Source: Candidatus Omnitrophota bacterium (GTDB taxonomy: Bacteria > Omnitrophota > Gorgyraeia > Zapsychrales > Zapsychraceae). From it: a stretch of 64,000 nt of DNA. Position 1 is the stretch's first letter. The number at the start of each line of letters is the position of its first letter. The stretch is taken from NCBI GenBank assembly GCA_020632495.1, contig JACKFL010000006.1, positions 1,426,001 through 1,490,000 of the forward strand, read 5' to 3'. The notes below the pieces were generated by a model. It did not search any database, had not been told where the DNA came from, and saw only the letters and a list, made by a program, of their open reading frames with translations. Shown here one piece after another: positions 15,029 to 23,807 of this stretch. Position numbers and translations under genes: made by a program.

Positions 15029-15975
15029 GGGTTATTTAGACCGCGGAACGTGTCTTTGTGACACCGGTTGAAAATAATGGCCAGAGTGAAACCCAAAATC
15101 ATGGCCATCAATGCGATAAAGAAGTACAAATTATAGATCTCCGGCCAGTGATTCACCTGCTCAATCGGAATCAGCTCGCCGTGGCGCCCGGGCATGGTGC
15201 GAATCGTCTCCTTCCAGGGCCATATCTTGTTGAGCGAGCCGAGGACAAATCCGGTCAGCACGCACAGCGTCATGTCATGAAACTTATTGAACAGCCAACT
15301 CAACACACGGACGAAGGTCAAAATACCGACGGTGATCCCGATGACAAACACGCCGATGGTCACAAGGTCCCGTTGATTCACGCTCTCCAGGATGAAATGA
15401 TATTTTCCCAAAATCAACAAAACGAATGACCCCGATATTCCCGGCAGGATCATCGCGCTGATGGCCACGGCTCCGCACAACAGAATAAACCAGGGAGCAT
15501 CCGGTGTATTTATCGGGACCATGCCGACCAGAAAAAAAGTGGCGACGCCCGAAGCCAGAAAGACCAGGACCTTCGCCGGTGTCCATTTGTCCACAATACG
15601 TGCAATGATCGGTCCGGTGGCCAGGATCAGCCCGAAAAAGAAGGAAAAGATAATCGTCGGATGAGTTTCGATCAGCCAGCTCAGCAGGTGCGACAGGCTT
15701 AGGATGGCGAGCAGCATGCCCGCGAACAGCAGGGCGAGAAACTTCCACGCCACTGTATGTAGCGCATCGCCGATGCGCAATCCCAGCAGATGTTTGACAA
15801 ATTGACTGTTGATGGAACGGATGGATTGAATGAACGGCTGATAAATCCCGAGCAAGAAGGCAATGGTCCCGCCGGAGATACCCGGTATGATCTCGGCCAC
15901 ACCCATGCACATCCCTTTAAAAAAGATGATAAAGTGCTCCTTACCGGTTATCCGTTGGTCTATGGGGTGCGGCAT
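15025..15975 (-). CDS. DUF368 polyprenyl-phosphate transporter (PopT-like)
   Basis: This 316-residue protein has about 8-9 membrane segments and the DUF368 signature KGMCMGVAEIIPGISGGTIAF near residue 20, repeated in weaker form as ISAMILPGISGSFVLLILG near residue 170. DUF368 proteins have been shown to return undecaprenyl phosphate across the membrane for cell-wall and glycan synthesis; that role is transferred from the family. It is the third gene after the coiled-coil protein and Deg protease, 12 bp after the latter. No clear Shine-Dalgarno before ATG 15975. Confidence 0.9.
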   Translation of the reverse strand: MPHPIDQRITGKEHFIIFFKGMCMGVAEIIPGISGGTIAFLLGIYQPFIQSIRSINSQFVKHLLGLRIGDALHTVAWKFLALLFAGMLLAILSLSHLLSWLIETHPTIIFSFFFGLILATGPIIARIVDKWTPAKVLVFLASGVATFFLVGMVPINTPDAPWFILLCGAVAISAMILPGISGSFVLLILGKYHFILESVNQRDLVTIGVFVIGITVGILTFVRVLSWLFNKFHDMTLCVLTGFVLGSLNKIWPWKETIRTMPGRHGELIPIEQVNHWPEIYNLYFFIALMAMILGFTLAIIFNRCHKDTFRGLNNP

Positions 15976-15987
15976 AAGTTGCGAGGG

Positions 15988-17478
15988 TTATTGAGAGCCG
16001 GCCGATTGCAACCAGGCCGCGACATCAGCCGAATACTGGGCCGGAATGTTGTTGCGCTCGATGATGGCTTGGTCGATGGCATCGATATTGTCGTTACGTA
16101 AAATATACTGGGTCCCGGAAATGGCCTCGATAATCGTGAACGGCTTGCTAGTTTTGCTTTTAACGATCAACTTCGCAAACTCTTCAAACGACTGAAACGC
16201 CTCGCCGTTCACCTTGGTGATGATGACATTCCCCTGCCCGTGGTAACCCACGTTAATGTCATCGGAAAGGACGTTCAACAGCACCACCAAATCCTTGGCC
16301 TTCTCATCGTTCTGACGTCCGTCACCGACCACCCAGTAGTTGAGATTGACCGGGGCCTTCTGCCACCAGTCCTTGCCCCACGATTGAAGCAAGTCGGTAC
16401 TCAGGACAGTAAAGACCATTCCTCCGAATATGTAGTAAGTCGGCTTTTCGAATTGCTCCGGATAAGGCACCATCGGCGTAAAAGGCGTAATTTTAATGAC
16501 AACATCCTGGGCCTGTTTATTGCGGATCACCGAGAAGGTGATGTCCTCGCCGATCTGCTTGCGGGAAATGAGGTGCGGCATATCCAACCGCTCGCTGTCA
16601 CGAAAATCAAAAGTCCCGTCTTCTCCGATCTCGACGCCGTCTATCGCCAGGATGACGTCCCCTTCCAGCAACAGCCCGTCCGCCGATGAATACGGCAGGA
16701 TCCGCGTGACCAACACTCCGCCGTTCTCAGGGATGCCGTAAAAATCACGCATATTCCCGTTTTCGGTATTCATGTAGTTGATACCGACCATGGGAAATCC
16801 GTCGAAGGCACCGTCCTCCAGATCGGCAAAGAAGTGGTCAATAATCGGCACGGGTATCATGTAACCGATGTTCTGACCCGCGTTCAAGGCTTGCATGGCG
16901 ATCCCGACGATCTTGCCGTCCTGCAACACCGGACCGCCGCTGTTGCCCGGATTGATGGCGGCGTCGATTTGCAGCGCCAACAACTGGCGCGCGCTCTGGG
17001 CATAGGTCGTGACCTCAATGCGCGAAACAACCCCCTCGGTAATCGAGAGTTTTTCTCCGCCGCGGGGATAACCCAGCACGGTCACCGTATCTTGGAGCTC
17101 CGGCAGACCGCCGAATGAAAGCGCCTTGGTCCCGTCAAAGAAACTTTCATGCTCCACCTTCAACAGGGCCAAATCACAATCGTTGCCGATAGCAAGGACT
17201 TGGGCGGTATATTTTTTGGGATCTCCGTGCTTTTTGACTTGAATGAAGGTTTGATCTTTGACGACGTGCGCGTTGGTGAGAATGCGATTGCCGGAGATAA
17301 TCGCCCCGGAGCCGCTGCTGGATGATATGCCGTGGGACTGCCACGGCCGGTAAAAGTCCATCCGGTTGGATGTCACGAAGATTTTCACGACGGATTCGAC
17401 AGGCTGTCCGCAATACGCCGGCGCCGCCGCAAACACCACGGCACAGAAAAGGATTCCGCGAAGTATAAAATTGATCAT
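15988..17478 (-). CDS. Periplasmic Deg/HtrA-type serine protease with PDZ domain (Deg9-like)
   Basis: This 496-residue protein has a signal peptide (cleavage near AYCG), then a trypsin-like protease domain with H71 (TNAHVV), D102 (NDCDLALLKV) and S180 (NPGNSGGP). The string VLGYPRGGEKLSITEGVVSRIE resembles the Deg9/Deg10 branch known from plants and many bacteria. A PDZ domain follows (GGVLVTRILPYSSADGLLLEGD), then a long C-terminal domain typical of that branch. The expected role is periplasmic protein quality control. It lies 17 bp after the coiled-coil gene and 12 bp before the DUF368 gene, in one operon. Confidence 0.9.
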   Translation of the reverse strand: MINFILRGILFCAVVFAAAPAYCGQPVESVVKIFVTSNRMDFYRPWQSHGISSSSGSGAIISGNRILTNAHVVKDQTFIQVKKHGDPKKYTAQVLAIGNDCDLALLKVEHESFFDGTKALSFGGLPELQDTVTVLGYPRGGEKLSITEGVVSRIEVTTYAQSARQLLALQIDAAINPGNSGGPVLQDGKIVGIAMQALNAGQNIGYMIPVPIIDHFFADLEDGAFDGFPMVGINYMNTENGNMRDFYGIPENGGVLVTRILPYSSADGLLLEGDVILAIDGVEIGEDGTFDFRDSERLDMPHLISRKQIGEDITFSVIRNKQAQDVVIKITPFTPMVPYPEQFEKPTYYIFGGMVFTVLSTDLLQSWGKDWWQKAPVNLNYWVVGDGRQNDEKAKDLVVLLNVLSDDINVGYHGQGNVIITKVNGEAFQSFEEFAKLIVKSKTSKPFTIIEAISGTQYILRNDNIDAIDQAIIERNNIPAQYSADVAAWLQSAGSQ

Positions 17479-17495
17479 ATTAGGGAAGGTCTTGC

Positions 17496-19955
17496 CTAGA
17501 TACGATTTTTAGTCTGCTCCCCCATAAGGGCGTCACTCATACTTTGGTCACCGGTTGTCGTGCCGGTCATGCTGGGAGCATCTTGCTGTTCGATGTTTTT
17601 GATTTCCTTGCGCAGAAAGGCATTGATGTCGTTTATCTTGGTCTGCAAACTTTCAATCTCCGCCTCCACATCTTCCTTCTTGGCATCCGCCGGGGGATTG
17701 GTTTGCAGCTGTGTCAACCGGTCGTTAATTTCGCCCAGCTGATCGGTAAGCACCACCAAATTATGACGCGTCTTTCCCAACGATTGAGACTTATCATACA
17801 ACTCAACAAGCGTCATATCAAGTTGAACTTGTAAATCCGACATCATCGCCTCTTTTTCCTTGGCGTCGAAGTGAGTGTCCTTGAGCTTGAGTTTGTAGAT
17901 CTCAAGCATGCCTTCCAGTTCCTGAATCTCCATCACCTTGTTCTTGACCAGCTCACGCAACTTGTCGTTGCGCATGTCCCGCTTTTGTTTTTCCTGTTCC
18001 AGCAGGTCCTTGAGCAGTTCGATATGGTTGATCTTCTCGCGGGACAAACGGTCGCGCTGCAACAGTTTGTCGTCCAGGCGCGCCAGTTCTTTGGTGAGTT
18101 CGTCGATCTGTTCTTTCTGGTAATCGATGTCCTTGTTGGCTTCTTCAAGGTTATTTTTATAGATATCGATCATTTGCGTGACCTTGCGCAACTCACGATC
18201 TTTTTGAGAAATGATCTCGTTCAGTTCTTTTTCCCGTTCCGGGGTGATCGACGGCGTCTCGGTGCGTGTGATCACAAACTTGTCGCCATCGCCCTTTTCC
18301 ACCATAGCCCTGAAACTCTTCACGTCATTGGCCATGGCCTTGGCCATAGCATCGGCGTCCAGGCCCTTCTTGTCGGCCCCGACCAGTTTCCGGCGGTATT
18401 CATCCAGGATCCGGACCAGACCGGACACTTCGTTTTGGGTTTCGGTTAGCTCAGTCTCGAGCGCCTGGATCTTGACTTCTTTCTCACTGATGATTTTTTG
18501 TGAAAGTTCAAAGCGGGATTCGAGGTCCAGCAGCTTGTTATTCAAATCGCGAATCGTTTCATCCTTGGCCTTGATTTCCTTATCTTTGGAGGCCAGTTCG
18601 TCTTTTTGTTGCTTGATGACCTCTTTTTGCTCCTCGACCTGGCTTTCCATTTTGTCGAACTTTTGCTCTTTCTGCTTGAACTTCACGACCTGGTAGCGAA
18701 GCTTCCAGGCTTCATCCTGATAGCTTTCGGCCTTGGCCAGCTGCTCCTTGAGCTTGGCGACCTCTTCCTTGAAGTTGTCGATGTTCTTGGCTTCCTGCTG
18801 GACTGTCCGCAGTTCCCGCTGATACTCCGCGATCTTCTCGTCGCGCCCCTTAAGCTGCTCTTCCATCTCCGCGCTCTTGGCCACCAAGTCTTTGACCTTG
18901 GTGTCCAGATTGGCGATTTCACGCTCCTTGTTCTTGAGCTTCTTTTCGGTTTCCTTCAGCTTGTCTTTGAGGGTCTTGAAATTCTTTTCGAGACGCTGCG
19001 TGAGCAGGTTCTTTGATTCAAACTCGACCAACTCGCTGCGCAGCCGGTCTATTTCCTCGGTCTGGCCTTTTTCGCCTTCACGCGCCTCGGTCAACTCCAG
19101 CGACAATTCGACCACTTCTTGAGATAATTGATCGATCTTGGCATCCCGGTCCTCGAGCACGGTGTACATGCTGTCGACCTTGGCCGTAGCGTCATCCAGC
19201 ATTTTAGTCATCTCACCGCTGACGGTCTCCGGTGTGGTCTCCGGCTGAATGGCGGGCACTTCGGGCGTCGGCACACGCTGGCCCTGCTGGTCGTAAAATT
19301 TCTGCTGCTGGGCAAACTCGCCCTGCGACATATAAGCCAATTCTCCCTGAATGTAGCCGTGCTGCGCGTTGACCTCACGCAGGCGATTGTACTGCCGTTC
19401 ATACTGGTCGACTTCCTTTTGGAGGCGCTTGTTTTCAAGCTTCAGCAAGGCATGGATCACCTTCAGCGGGTCCTCGCCTTTGGCATAACGCTCCTGGATC
19501 TTTTCGCTTTCGGAGTCAAACTGCGTGCGCACTTCTTCACCGATCTGGGCCATTTCTTCCTGGAAGTACTCGGCTTCAAATCCTTTCTTGATCAACTCCT
19601 CACCGAGGACATTTCGCTTGTACAGGAAGTATTCACTCTTTTCCTGCAACTTGGCCGTATAGTCCAGCAGGTCCTCGATCAGGATCAGCTCCATCTTCTG
19701 GGCCGCCGGCACGTTGCTCTCCCGGGACAGGGACTTCAGGGCGTCGTGCAGCTTTTCCTCCCGCGGGTCCAGCAAAAAAGCGCGGCTGAAGTCATTAATC
19801 GCCTCCTGGTAATTCCCGTCCTTGAGCATTTTCTGGCCGTGTTCGTAGAAGGAGTTGATGATCTTGTCGGAAGTGTCCTGGGCGGCGGCCGTTCGGACGC
19901 CGCCGATCAGGGTGAAAAGAGTAATCGCGGTGGTCAAATACGCAACGGTTTTCAT
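17496..19955 (-). CDS. Periplasmic TPR plus long coiled-coil protein
   Basis: This 819-residue protein has an N-terminal signal peptide (cleavage near TAAAQ). Residues about 30-75 look like a TPR unit (YEHGQKMLKDGNYQEAINDFSRAF). Almost continuous heptad-rich coiled coil then runs from about 120 to 760, rich in E, K, L, Q and D, with a low-complexity end. No enzyme motif. It could be a periplasmic spacer or scaffold linking envelope layers; this is inference. It leads an operon with the Deg protease and the DUF368 transporter, from the promoter at 20011-20039. Confidence 0.75.
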   Translation of the reverse strand: MKTVAYLTTAITLFTLIGGVRTAAAQDTSDKIINSFYEHGQKMLKDGNYQEAINDFSRAFLLDPREEKLHDALKSLSRESNVPAAQKMELILIEDLLDYTAKLQEKSEYFLYKRNVLGEELIKKGFEAEYFQEEMAQIGEEVRTQFDSESEKIQERYAKGEDPLKVIHALLKLENKRLQKEVDQYERQYNRLREVNAQHGYIQGELAYMSQGEFAQQQKFYDQQGQRVPTPEVPAIQPETTPETVSGEMTKMLDDATAKVDSMYTVLEDRDAKIDQLSQEVVELSLELTEAREGEKGQTEEIDRLRSELVEFESKNLLTQRLEKNFKTLKDKLKETEKKLKNKEREIANLDTKVKDLVAKSAEMEEQLKGRDEKIAEYQRELRTVQQEAKNIDNFKEEVAKLKEQLAKAESYQDEAWKLRYQVVKFKQKEQKFDKMESQVEEQKEVIKQQKDELASKDKEIKAKDETIRDLNNKLLDLESRFELSQKIISEKEVKIQALETELTETQNEVSGLVRILDEYRRKLVGADKKGLDADAMAKAMANDVKSFRAMVEKGDGDKFVITRTETPSITPEREKELNEIISQKDRELRKVTQMIDIYKNNLEEANKDIDYQKEQIDELTKELARLDDKLLQRDRLSREKINHIELLKDLLEQEKQKRDMRNDKLRELVKNKVMEIQELEGMLEIYKLKLKDTHFDAKEKEAMMSDLQVQLDMTLVELYDKSQSLGKTRHNLVVLTDQLGEINDRLTQLQTNPPADAKKEDVEAEIESLQTKINDINAFLRKEIKNIEQQDAPSMTGTTTGDQSMSDALMGEQTKNRI

Positions 19956-20010
19956 GATCTCACGTAAATCCTTTTTTATGATGTGGTTATAGTACCCTCA
20001 AATGACTGTA

Positions 20011-20039
20011 AGTATACCATCATCATGGACATACATCAA
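20011..20039 (-). promoter_or_regulatory. Promoter of the coiled-coil/Deg/DUF368 operon
   Basis: On the minus strand, TTGATG (20034-20039), a 17-bp spacer and TATACT (20011-20016). Start predicted near 20004, leaving a leader of about 49 bases. Confidence 0.65.
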
Positions 20040-20045
20040 GACCAC

Positions 20046-20086
20046 AAAAATAGCCTAAGCTATTATAAATAATAAGCTTAGGCTAT
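20046..20086 (-). terminator. Intrinsic terminator of the SET-domain gene
   Basis: A long stem pairs ATAGCCTAAGCT with AGCTTAGGCTAT (12 bp) and continues through the AT-rich middle (TATTAT with ATAATA, one bulge). On the minus strand it is followed by five T. It lies 31 bases after the SET gene stop and just before the next promoter. Confidence 0.8.
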
Positions 20087-20117
20087 ATAAGAATATTCGG
20101 CGGGGTTAATTTTTCCG

Positions 20118-20672
20118 CTACTTGCCGGCCGGCGACTTCTTTTTTGACTTTTTCTTACGCTTCAGTTTCGGCCAATGTTCCTCGGCCAGGATGAATCCGA
20201 CACACTTTTGGGAACCGCAGCAGCAGGGATGGTCTTCGTGATCGCCCCAGGTGTAGTTGTAGTTGTAACTGATCTCCTCACCTTTTTTGATATCGCGCAG
20301 GGCAATTATCCAGACGTGCCCTTTGACAATGTCGGACTCGCAATTCGGTTCGCAGGAATGATTGATAAAACGGGCCGTGTTGTACGGGACATAGCCGTCC
20401 AGGTCATACTTCTTGTTGATCTCGAAGAGGTAGACGGCGCCGAGTTCTTCGTTCTCCGCGTTGTTCTCCAGCGGAGTCTGGGCCCGGCGGTCGGATTCCT
20501 TCTTGGTGACCTTCTCGCCCACGTATTCGATGATCCGGGTCCCGGCCTTGATTTTCTTCTTGGCATACACGCCCGTCCCGTGAATTCGCGACTGGCGCAC
20601 ACTGATATACGGGCTGGCCGTATCCTTCATCTTTTTGGTTTTGCGGAAGTCCAGGCTCTTTTTCTTTGTCAT
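20118..20672 (-). CDS. SET-domain protein lysine methyltransferase
   Basis: This 184-residue protein carries a whole SET domain with S-adenosylmethionine and lysine-channel motifs: SRIHGTGVYAKKKI, RFINHSCEPNC (pseudo-knot) and EISYNYNYTW. The post-SET string CCCGSQKCVG supplies cysteines for zinc. The C-terminus is a lysine-rich tail (KLKRKKKSKKKSPAGK), perhaps for nucleic acid or for self-methylation. I chose ATG 20672 (MTKKKSLDFRK). Such proteins occur in scattered bacteria and methylate ribosomal or DNA-binding proteins where known; the target here is unknown. It follows the kinase gene by 44 bp. Confidence 0.9.
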   Translation of the reverse strand: MTKKKSLDFRKTKKMKDTASPYISVRQSRIHGTGVYAKKKIKAGTRIIEYVGEKVTKKESDRRAQTPLENNAENEELGAVYLFEINKKYDLDGYVPYNTARFINHSCEPNCESDIVKGHVWIIALRDIKKGEEISYNYNYTWGDHEDHPCCCGSQKCVGFILAEEHWPKLKRKKKSKKKSPAGK

Positions 20673-20716
20673 GATTGTTCTCGCATCGGTTGAAGCGGGC
20701 AGCCGCCCTCCCGGTC

Positions 20717-21874
20717 TCACGCGGACTGCGTCGGCTTCAGCTGAAAGACCAGCCGCGCCTCAGCCCCGCCGTCGGGATGATTATTGATTTCGATCACGGC
20801 ATTGTGGGTATCCATGATGTTTTTGCAGACGGACAGGCCCAGTCCGACCCCGCCCTTGGCCCGCTTGGTGGTAAAAAATGGGTCGAAAATCTTGTCGATA
20901 TCCTGTTCGCCGATCCCGTTGCCGGAATCCTTGATGCGCAGGCAAACCGTGGTCTCTCCGTTCTGCAGGGTTTCCACGGTAATCGCGCCCTTGGCCCCGA
21001 CGGCATGAATGGCATTGAGCAGCACATTGATAATGACCTGCTCGATGCGGTAATGATCAATCTCGATATCCGGAAGCTGTTCGTGAAACTTTTGGGTAAG
21101 GACGATCTCTTTCTTTTCGATTTCGTGATTGACCAGCGCCAGGCCTTTGACCACGCAGTCATTCAGGCTGGACCTCTTCATCTTCATTTCGGAAAGTCCG
21201 GAGTAGTCCAACAGGTCCGTGATTATCAGATTCGCCCGGTCCGCAGCCTCGTTGATATTCGAAATAACCGTTTTGATCTTCTCATCATCCGTCTTCAGCT
21301 GTTCCTTGAGATACTGCACTCCATACTTGACCGCCGCCAACGGATTCTTGACTTCGTGTGCGACCCCGCTGGCCAGCGCCCCGACGACCTTCATCTTTTC
21401 GGCCTGGATAAGATGCCCCTGGGTCTCGCGCAGCTCATCCAGCGCCTTGACCAGCCGGGTCTCCAGCTCCTTGCGTTTGATCGCGTAGTGCAGGACTTTG
21501 ATAAGGGTGTAGCCGTTATACTTTCCCTTAACCAGGAAATCCTGCGCCCCGTACTGCAAGGCGTCGATCCCCAACTCCGCCTCGTAAGCGCCGGTATTAA
21601 TCACGATCGCGGCCCTTGGATAAAATTCATGGAGTTTCTTGATGGTCGTCGTGCCCTGATGATCGGGCAGATTGAGGTCGAGGATGACGATATCAAATTC
21701 GTACTCCTGCAGAAATTCGAGCGCGCCTTTAAGGGTATTCGTGGTCTTGAGCAACCCCATGGCATGCTCGTCTTCCATAAGCATCGCCTCGATCACACGC
21801 AAATCGACCTGATTATCCTCGACGACAAGGACCTTAAGCGGTTTTGAAAATTTGAAGGGATGATCGGATACCAA
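20717..21874 (-). CDS. Receiver-histidine kinase (REC first, then HisKA-HATPase)
   Basis: This 385-residue protein begins with a receiver domain (VLVVEDNQVDL, phospho-acceptor in IVILDLNLPD, lysine in FLVKGKY). The H-box ASGVAHEVKNPLAAVKYG follows near residue 170, then the N-box NVLLNAIHAVGAKG, the G1 box DSGNGIGEQD and the G2 box GGVGLGLSVCK. There is no membrane segment, so it is cytoplasmic. The start is TTG 21874, with GAGG upstream. The receiver could take phosphate from another kinase and control its own kinase core. The -10 of its promoter is a perfect TATAAT (21929-21957). Confidence 0.9.
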   Translation of the reverse strand: MVSDHPFKFSKPLKVLVVEDNQVDLRVIEAMLMEDEHAMGLLKTTNTLKGALEFLQEYEFDIVILDLNLPDHQGTTTIKKLHEFYPRAAIVINTGAYEAELGIDALQYGAQDFLVKGKYNGYTLIKVLHYAIKRKELETRLVKALDELRETQGHLIQAEKMKVVGALASGVAHEVKNPLAAVKYGVQYLKEQLKTDDEKIKTVISNINEAADRANLIITDLLDYSGLSEMKMKRSSLNDCVVKGLALVNHEIEKKEIVLTQKFHEQLPDIEIDHYRIEQVIINVLLNAIHAVGAKGAITVETLQNGETTVCLRIKDSGNGIGEQDIDKIFDPFFTTKRAKGGVGLGLSVCKNIMDTHNAVIEINNHPDGGAEARLVFQLKPTQSA

Positions 21875-21928
21875 AGCCAGCCTCGTATTTCCTTCGGGGA
21901 AGGGATAAAACGTTACCGTATGCTAGCT

Positions 21929-21957
21929 ATTATATGGAGGCGGAAATTGGTGGGCAA
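21929..21957 (-). promoter_or_regulatory. Promoter of the receiver-kinase/SET operon
   Basis: On the minus strand, TTGCCC (21952-21957), a 17-bp spacer and TATAAT (21929-21934). Start predicted near 21922, giving a leader of about 48 bases. Confidence 0.68.
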
Positions 21958-22013
21958 TGGATTTTTTGATTATTTGATTTACTGGAAGGCTATACGAAAT
22001 CCTGAACGGACTA

Positions 22014-23696
22014 CTAGAAGTGGGTCATTAAACCACCCGTAAGTGACAAGGATGACCAATTAATTTCATTGAGGCGAGTATTGAAGACAGCATACTGAGG
22101 ATCTGCATTGCTGAAGAAAACGCGGTAGAGCCCGGGGCCAGCTTCCCAGTAACGATATACAAGATTGGCCACAAGACTGGTATAAGGCGTGAGACGGAAT
22201 TCACCCCCAAAATCAAACTGTATACCGTAAGCATTGTCATTGGCGAAATGGGAGAAACTTACAGGATGATTGAAATCTTCGCGAAGGTTCCAATTGGCAT
22301 CCGACTCCACTTCCGGGAAATGGTACTCAAAGCGACCCCAGCCCCTTAGACGATCGCCTTGTTGAGCGTCCACCTGAAACCCAAGCCAAGGACCGTCCCA
22401 AAGAGCGCGGTAGCGACTGTCCAATTCCACACCAGGTGGCAGAAATCCTGAAAAAGGTCCTGCTAAAGGAATTGTTTGAAATCCATCTTGAATGACTAAA
22501 TGCTGGCTATGCCGCGAGTAGCCCACCAACAACGTCAATTGCAGGTTGTCCGCGATCAGCAGCCGATCGTTAATATTTTCGAAATACATACGGTAACCGG
22601 CTGCAATCGAATAGTCCCACACCTGACCATCATCCGACTTGTTATTGGAACGTGAAAATTCACTCGTGCGATCGTTCCCCGCATAATCGGAGTCCTGGTT
22701 TTCCCCAGACCAGATTTGTCCCCACCCCGCTTCAGCGTCGAGGACATAGTGTTCCTTAAGAACTATCTCTCCTCTTGCCTTGTATTCCCAGATCTGCAGA
22801 TCAGTCCATTGCAGTTCCGAGAGAATGTTCGGAGTCGCGCGTCCAGTCCAATCACCTGCGATGTTGAAGTTTAGCTCATCCTGCCGGTAACCGGCCGTAA
22901 CGGCCAACTTGGCCTCTATTCCCGGTATACCTCGCTTGGCATCTTCGTTCTTGAAATCCCATTTGGCCTCGGGCAGCTGCTGTCCGCGCATGAGATCCTT
23001 GTGTGTGGCCTTGGCCACTTCCTGCTGCTGCTTGGCGGTCAGGCCGAAGGGATTTTCACGGCCTTGGCCGAAACGCCAGTGGTAAAACTTACGAGTATTG
23101 CGGTCGTACGAGTAAAAGTTATAGGCCATATCGCGATGCGGCCCCACAATCGCCACGCCGTCGGCCTCGTCCATGGTATAAAATCCGTTTTTGGAGGCCT
23201 CTACTACCATATTGTCGTGGGTCGAGGTGCGGGTCACGGTATCGCCCGACTCGTCACCGAGCACTTCGATGGCGGCGGCCATGAATTCCTGGTCTATGGC
23301 GGCTGCCCTCATCTCTTCAGATTCTGACGGCGCCAGGACAACGGCCTCGGATTCGGGACCGACCACAATCGGGTTTCCCAATTCATAGTAACCGGGGACG
23401 GTATCGATATCGGTGCGTAAAAACGGCTGCTGAGACACCCTTATAGAGGTATCCTGACCGCGAAAATCTGTGTTGTTGTCTGTTGGGAAGTTGACGACCT
23501 TGGGTTGGGGGACGCGGCGCTCGATAAAATCGGCCGGGACTTCCTCCTCTTCATCGCCATCGGCGACCGAGATGAAGCCCATATCCGCGATCCGGTCGTC
23601 CTGGTCAGCCGCGCAGGCAAAACCATTCAGGCCCAGAAAGATAAGAAATATCGACAAAGCAAGTGAGTAACGCATGATGTGATGTCTTGTTTTCAC
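22014..23696 (-). CDS. Outer-membrane beta-barrel protein, omptin-like C-terminal half
   Basis: This 560-residue exported protein has signal peptide core LALSIFLIFLGLNGFACA. Residues about 25-240 are acidic and not recognised. From about residue 265 onward there are alternating strands rich in Tyr/Trp (ILSELQWTDLQIWEYKARGEI, LTLLVGYSRHSQ, LVANLVYRYWEAG), ending in HF as outer-membrane barrels do. The strand layout recalls omptin-type or Protochlamydia-type barrels; I could not confirm a protease catalytic set. The coding DNA is visibly more AT-rich in the C-terminal half. The start is GTG 23696 (leaderless candidate) or ATG 23675. Confidence 0.62.
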   Translation of the reverse strand: MKTRHHIMRYSLALSIFLIFLGLNGFACAADQDDRIADMGFISVADGDEEEEVPADFIERRVPQPKVVNFPTDNNTDFRGQDTSIRVSQQPFLRTDIDTVPGYYELGNPIVVGPESEAVVLAPSESEEMRAAAIDQEFMAAAIEVLGDESGDTVTRTSTHDNMVVEASKNGFYTMDEADGVAIVGPHRDMAYNFYSYDRNTRKFYHWRFGQGRENPFGLTAKQQQEVAKATHKDLMRGQQLPEAKWDFKNEDAKRGIPGIEAKLAVTAGYRQDELNFNIAGDWTGRATPNILSELQWTDLQIWEYKARGEIVLKEHYVLDAEAGWGQIWSGENQDSDYAGNDRTSEFSRSNNKSDDGQVWDYSIAAGYRMYFENINDRLLIADNLQLTLLVGYSRHSQHLVIQDGFQTIPLAGPFSGFLPPGVELDSRYRALWDGPWLGFQVDAQQGDRLRGWGRFEYHFPEVESDANWNLREDFNHPVSFSHFANDNAYGIQFDFGGEFRLTPYTSLVANLVYRYWEAGPGLYRVFFSNADPQYAVFNTRLNEINWSSLSLTGGLMTHF

Positions 23697-23702
23697 CTAG
23701 AT

Positions 23703-23731
23703 ATTGTGCCATCTGGCTAAGCGGTTGTCAA
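23703..23731 (-). promoter_or_regulatory. Promoter of the outer-membrane protein gene
   Basis: On the minus strand, the perfect -35 TTGACA (23726-23731), a 17-bp spacer and CACAAT (23703-23708). Start predicted at 23696, exactly the first base of the GTG start codon. Confidence 0.55.
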
Positions 23732-23807
23732 TACGACATAACAGTACTTAATAGGACACATAATCTTAATATGATTATCGTAAGTATATATACTTCATAT
23801 GCTTATG

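Noticed and set aside
19128..19967. 279-residue open frame on the plus strand
   Set aside because: It is antisense to the coiled-coil gene; the Leu/Phe-rich composition is what the reverse of E/K-rich codons gives.
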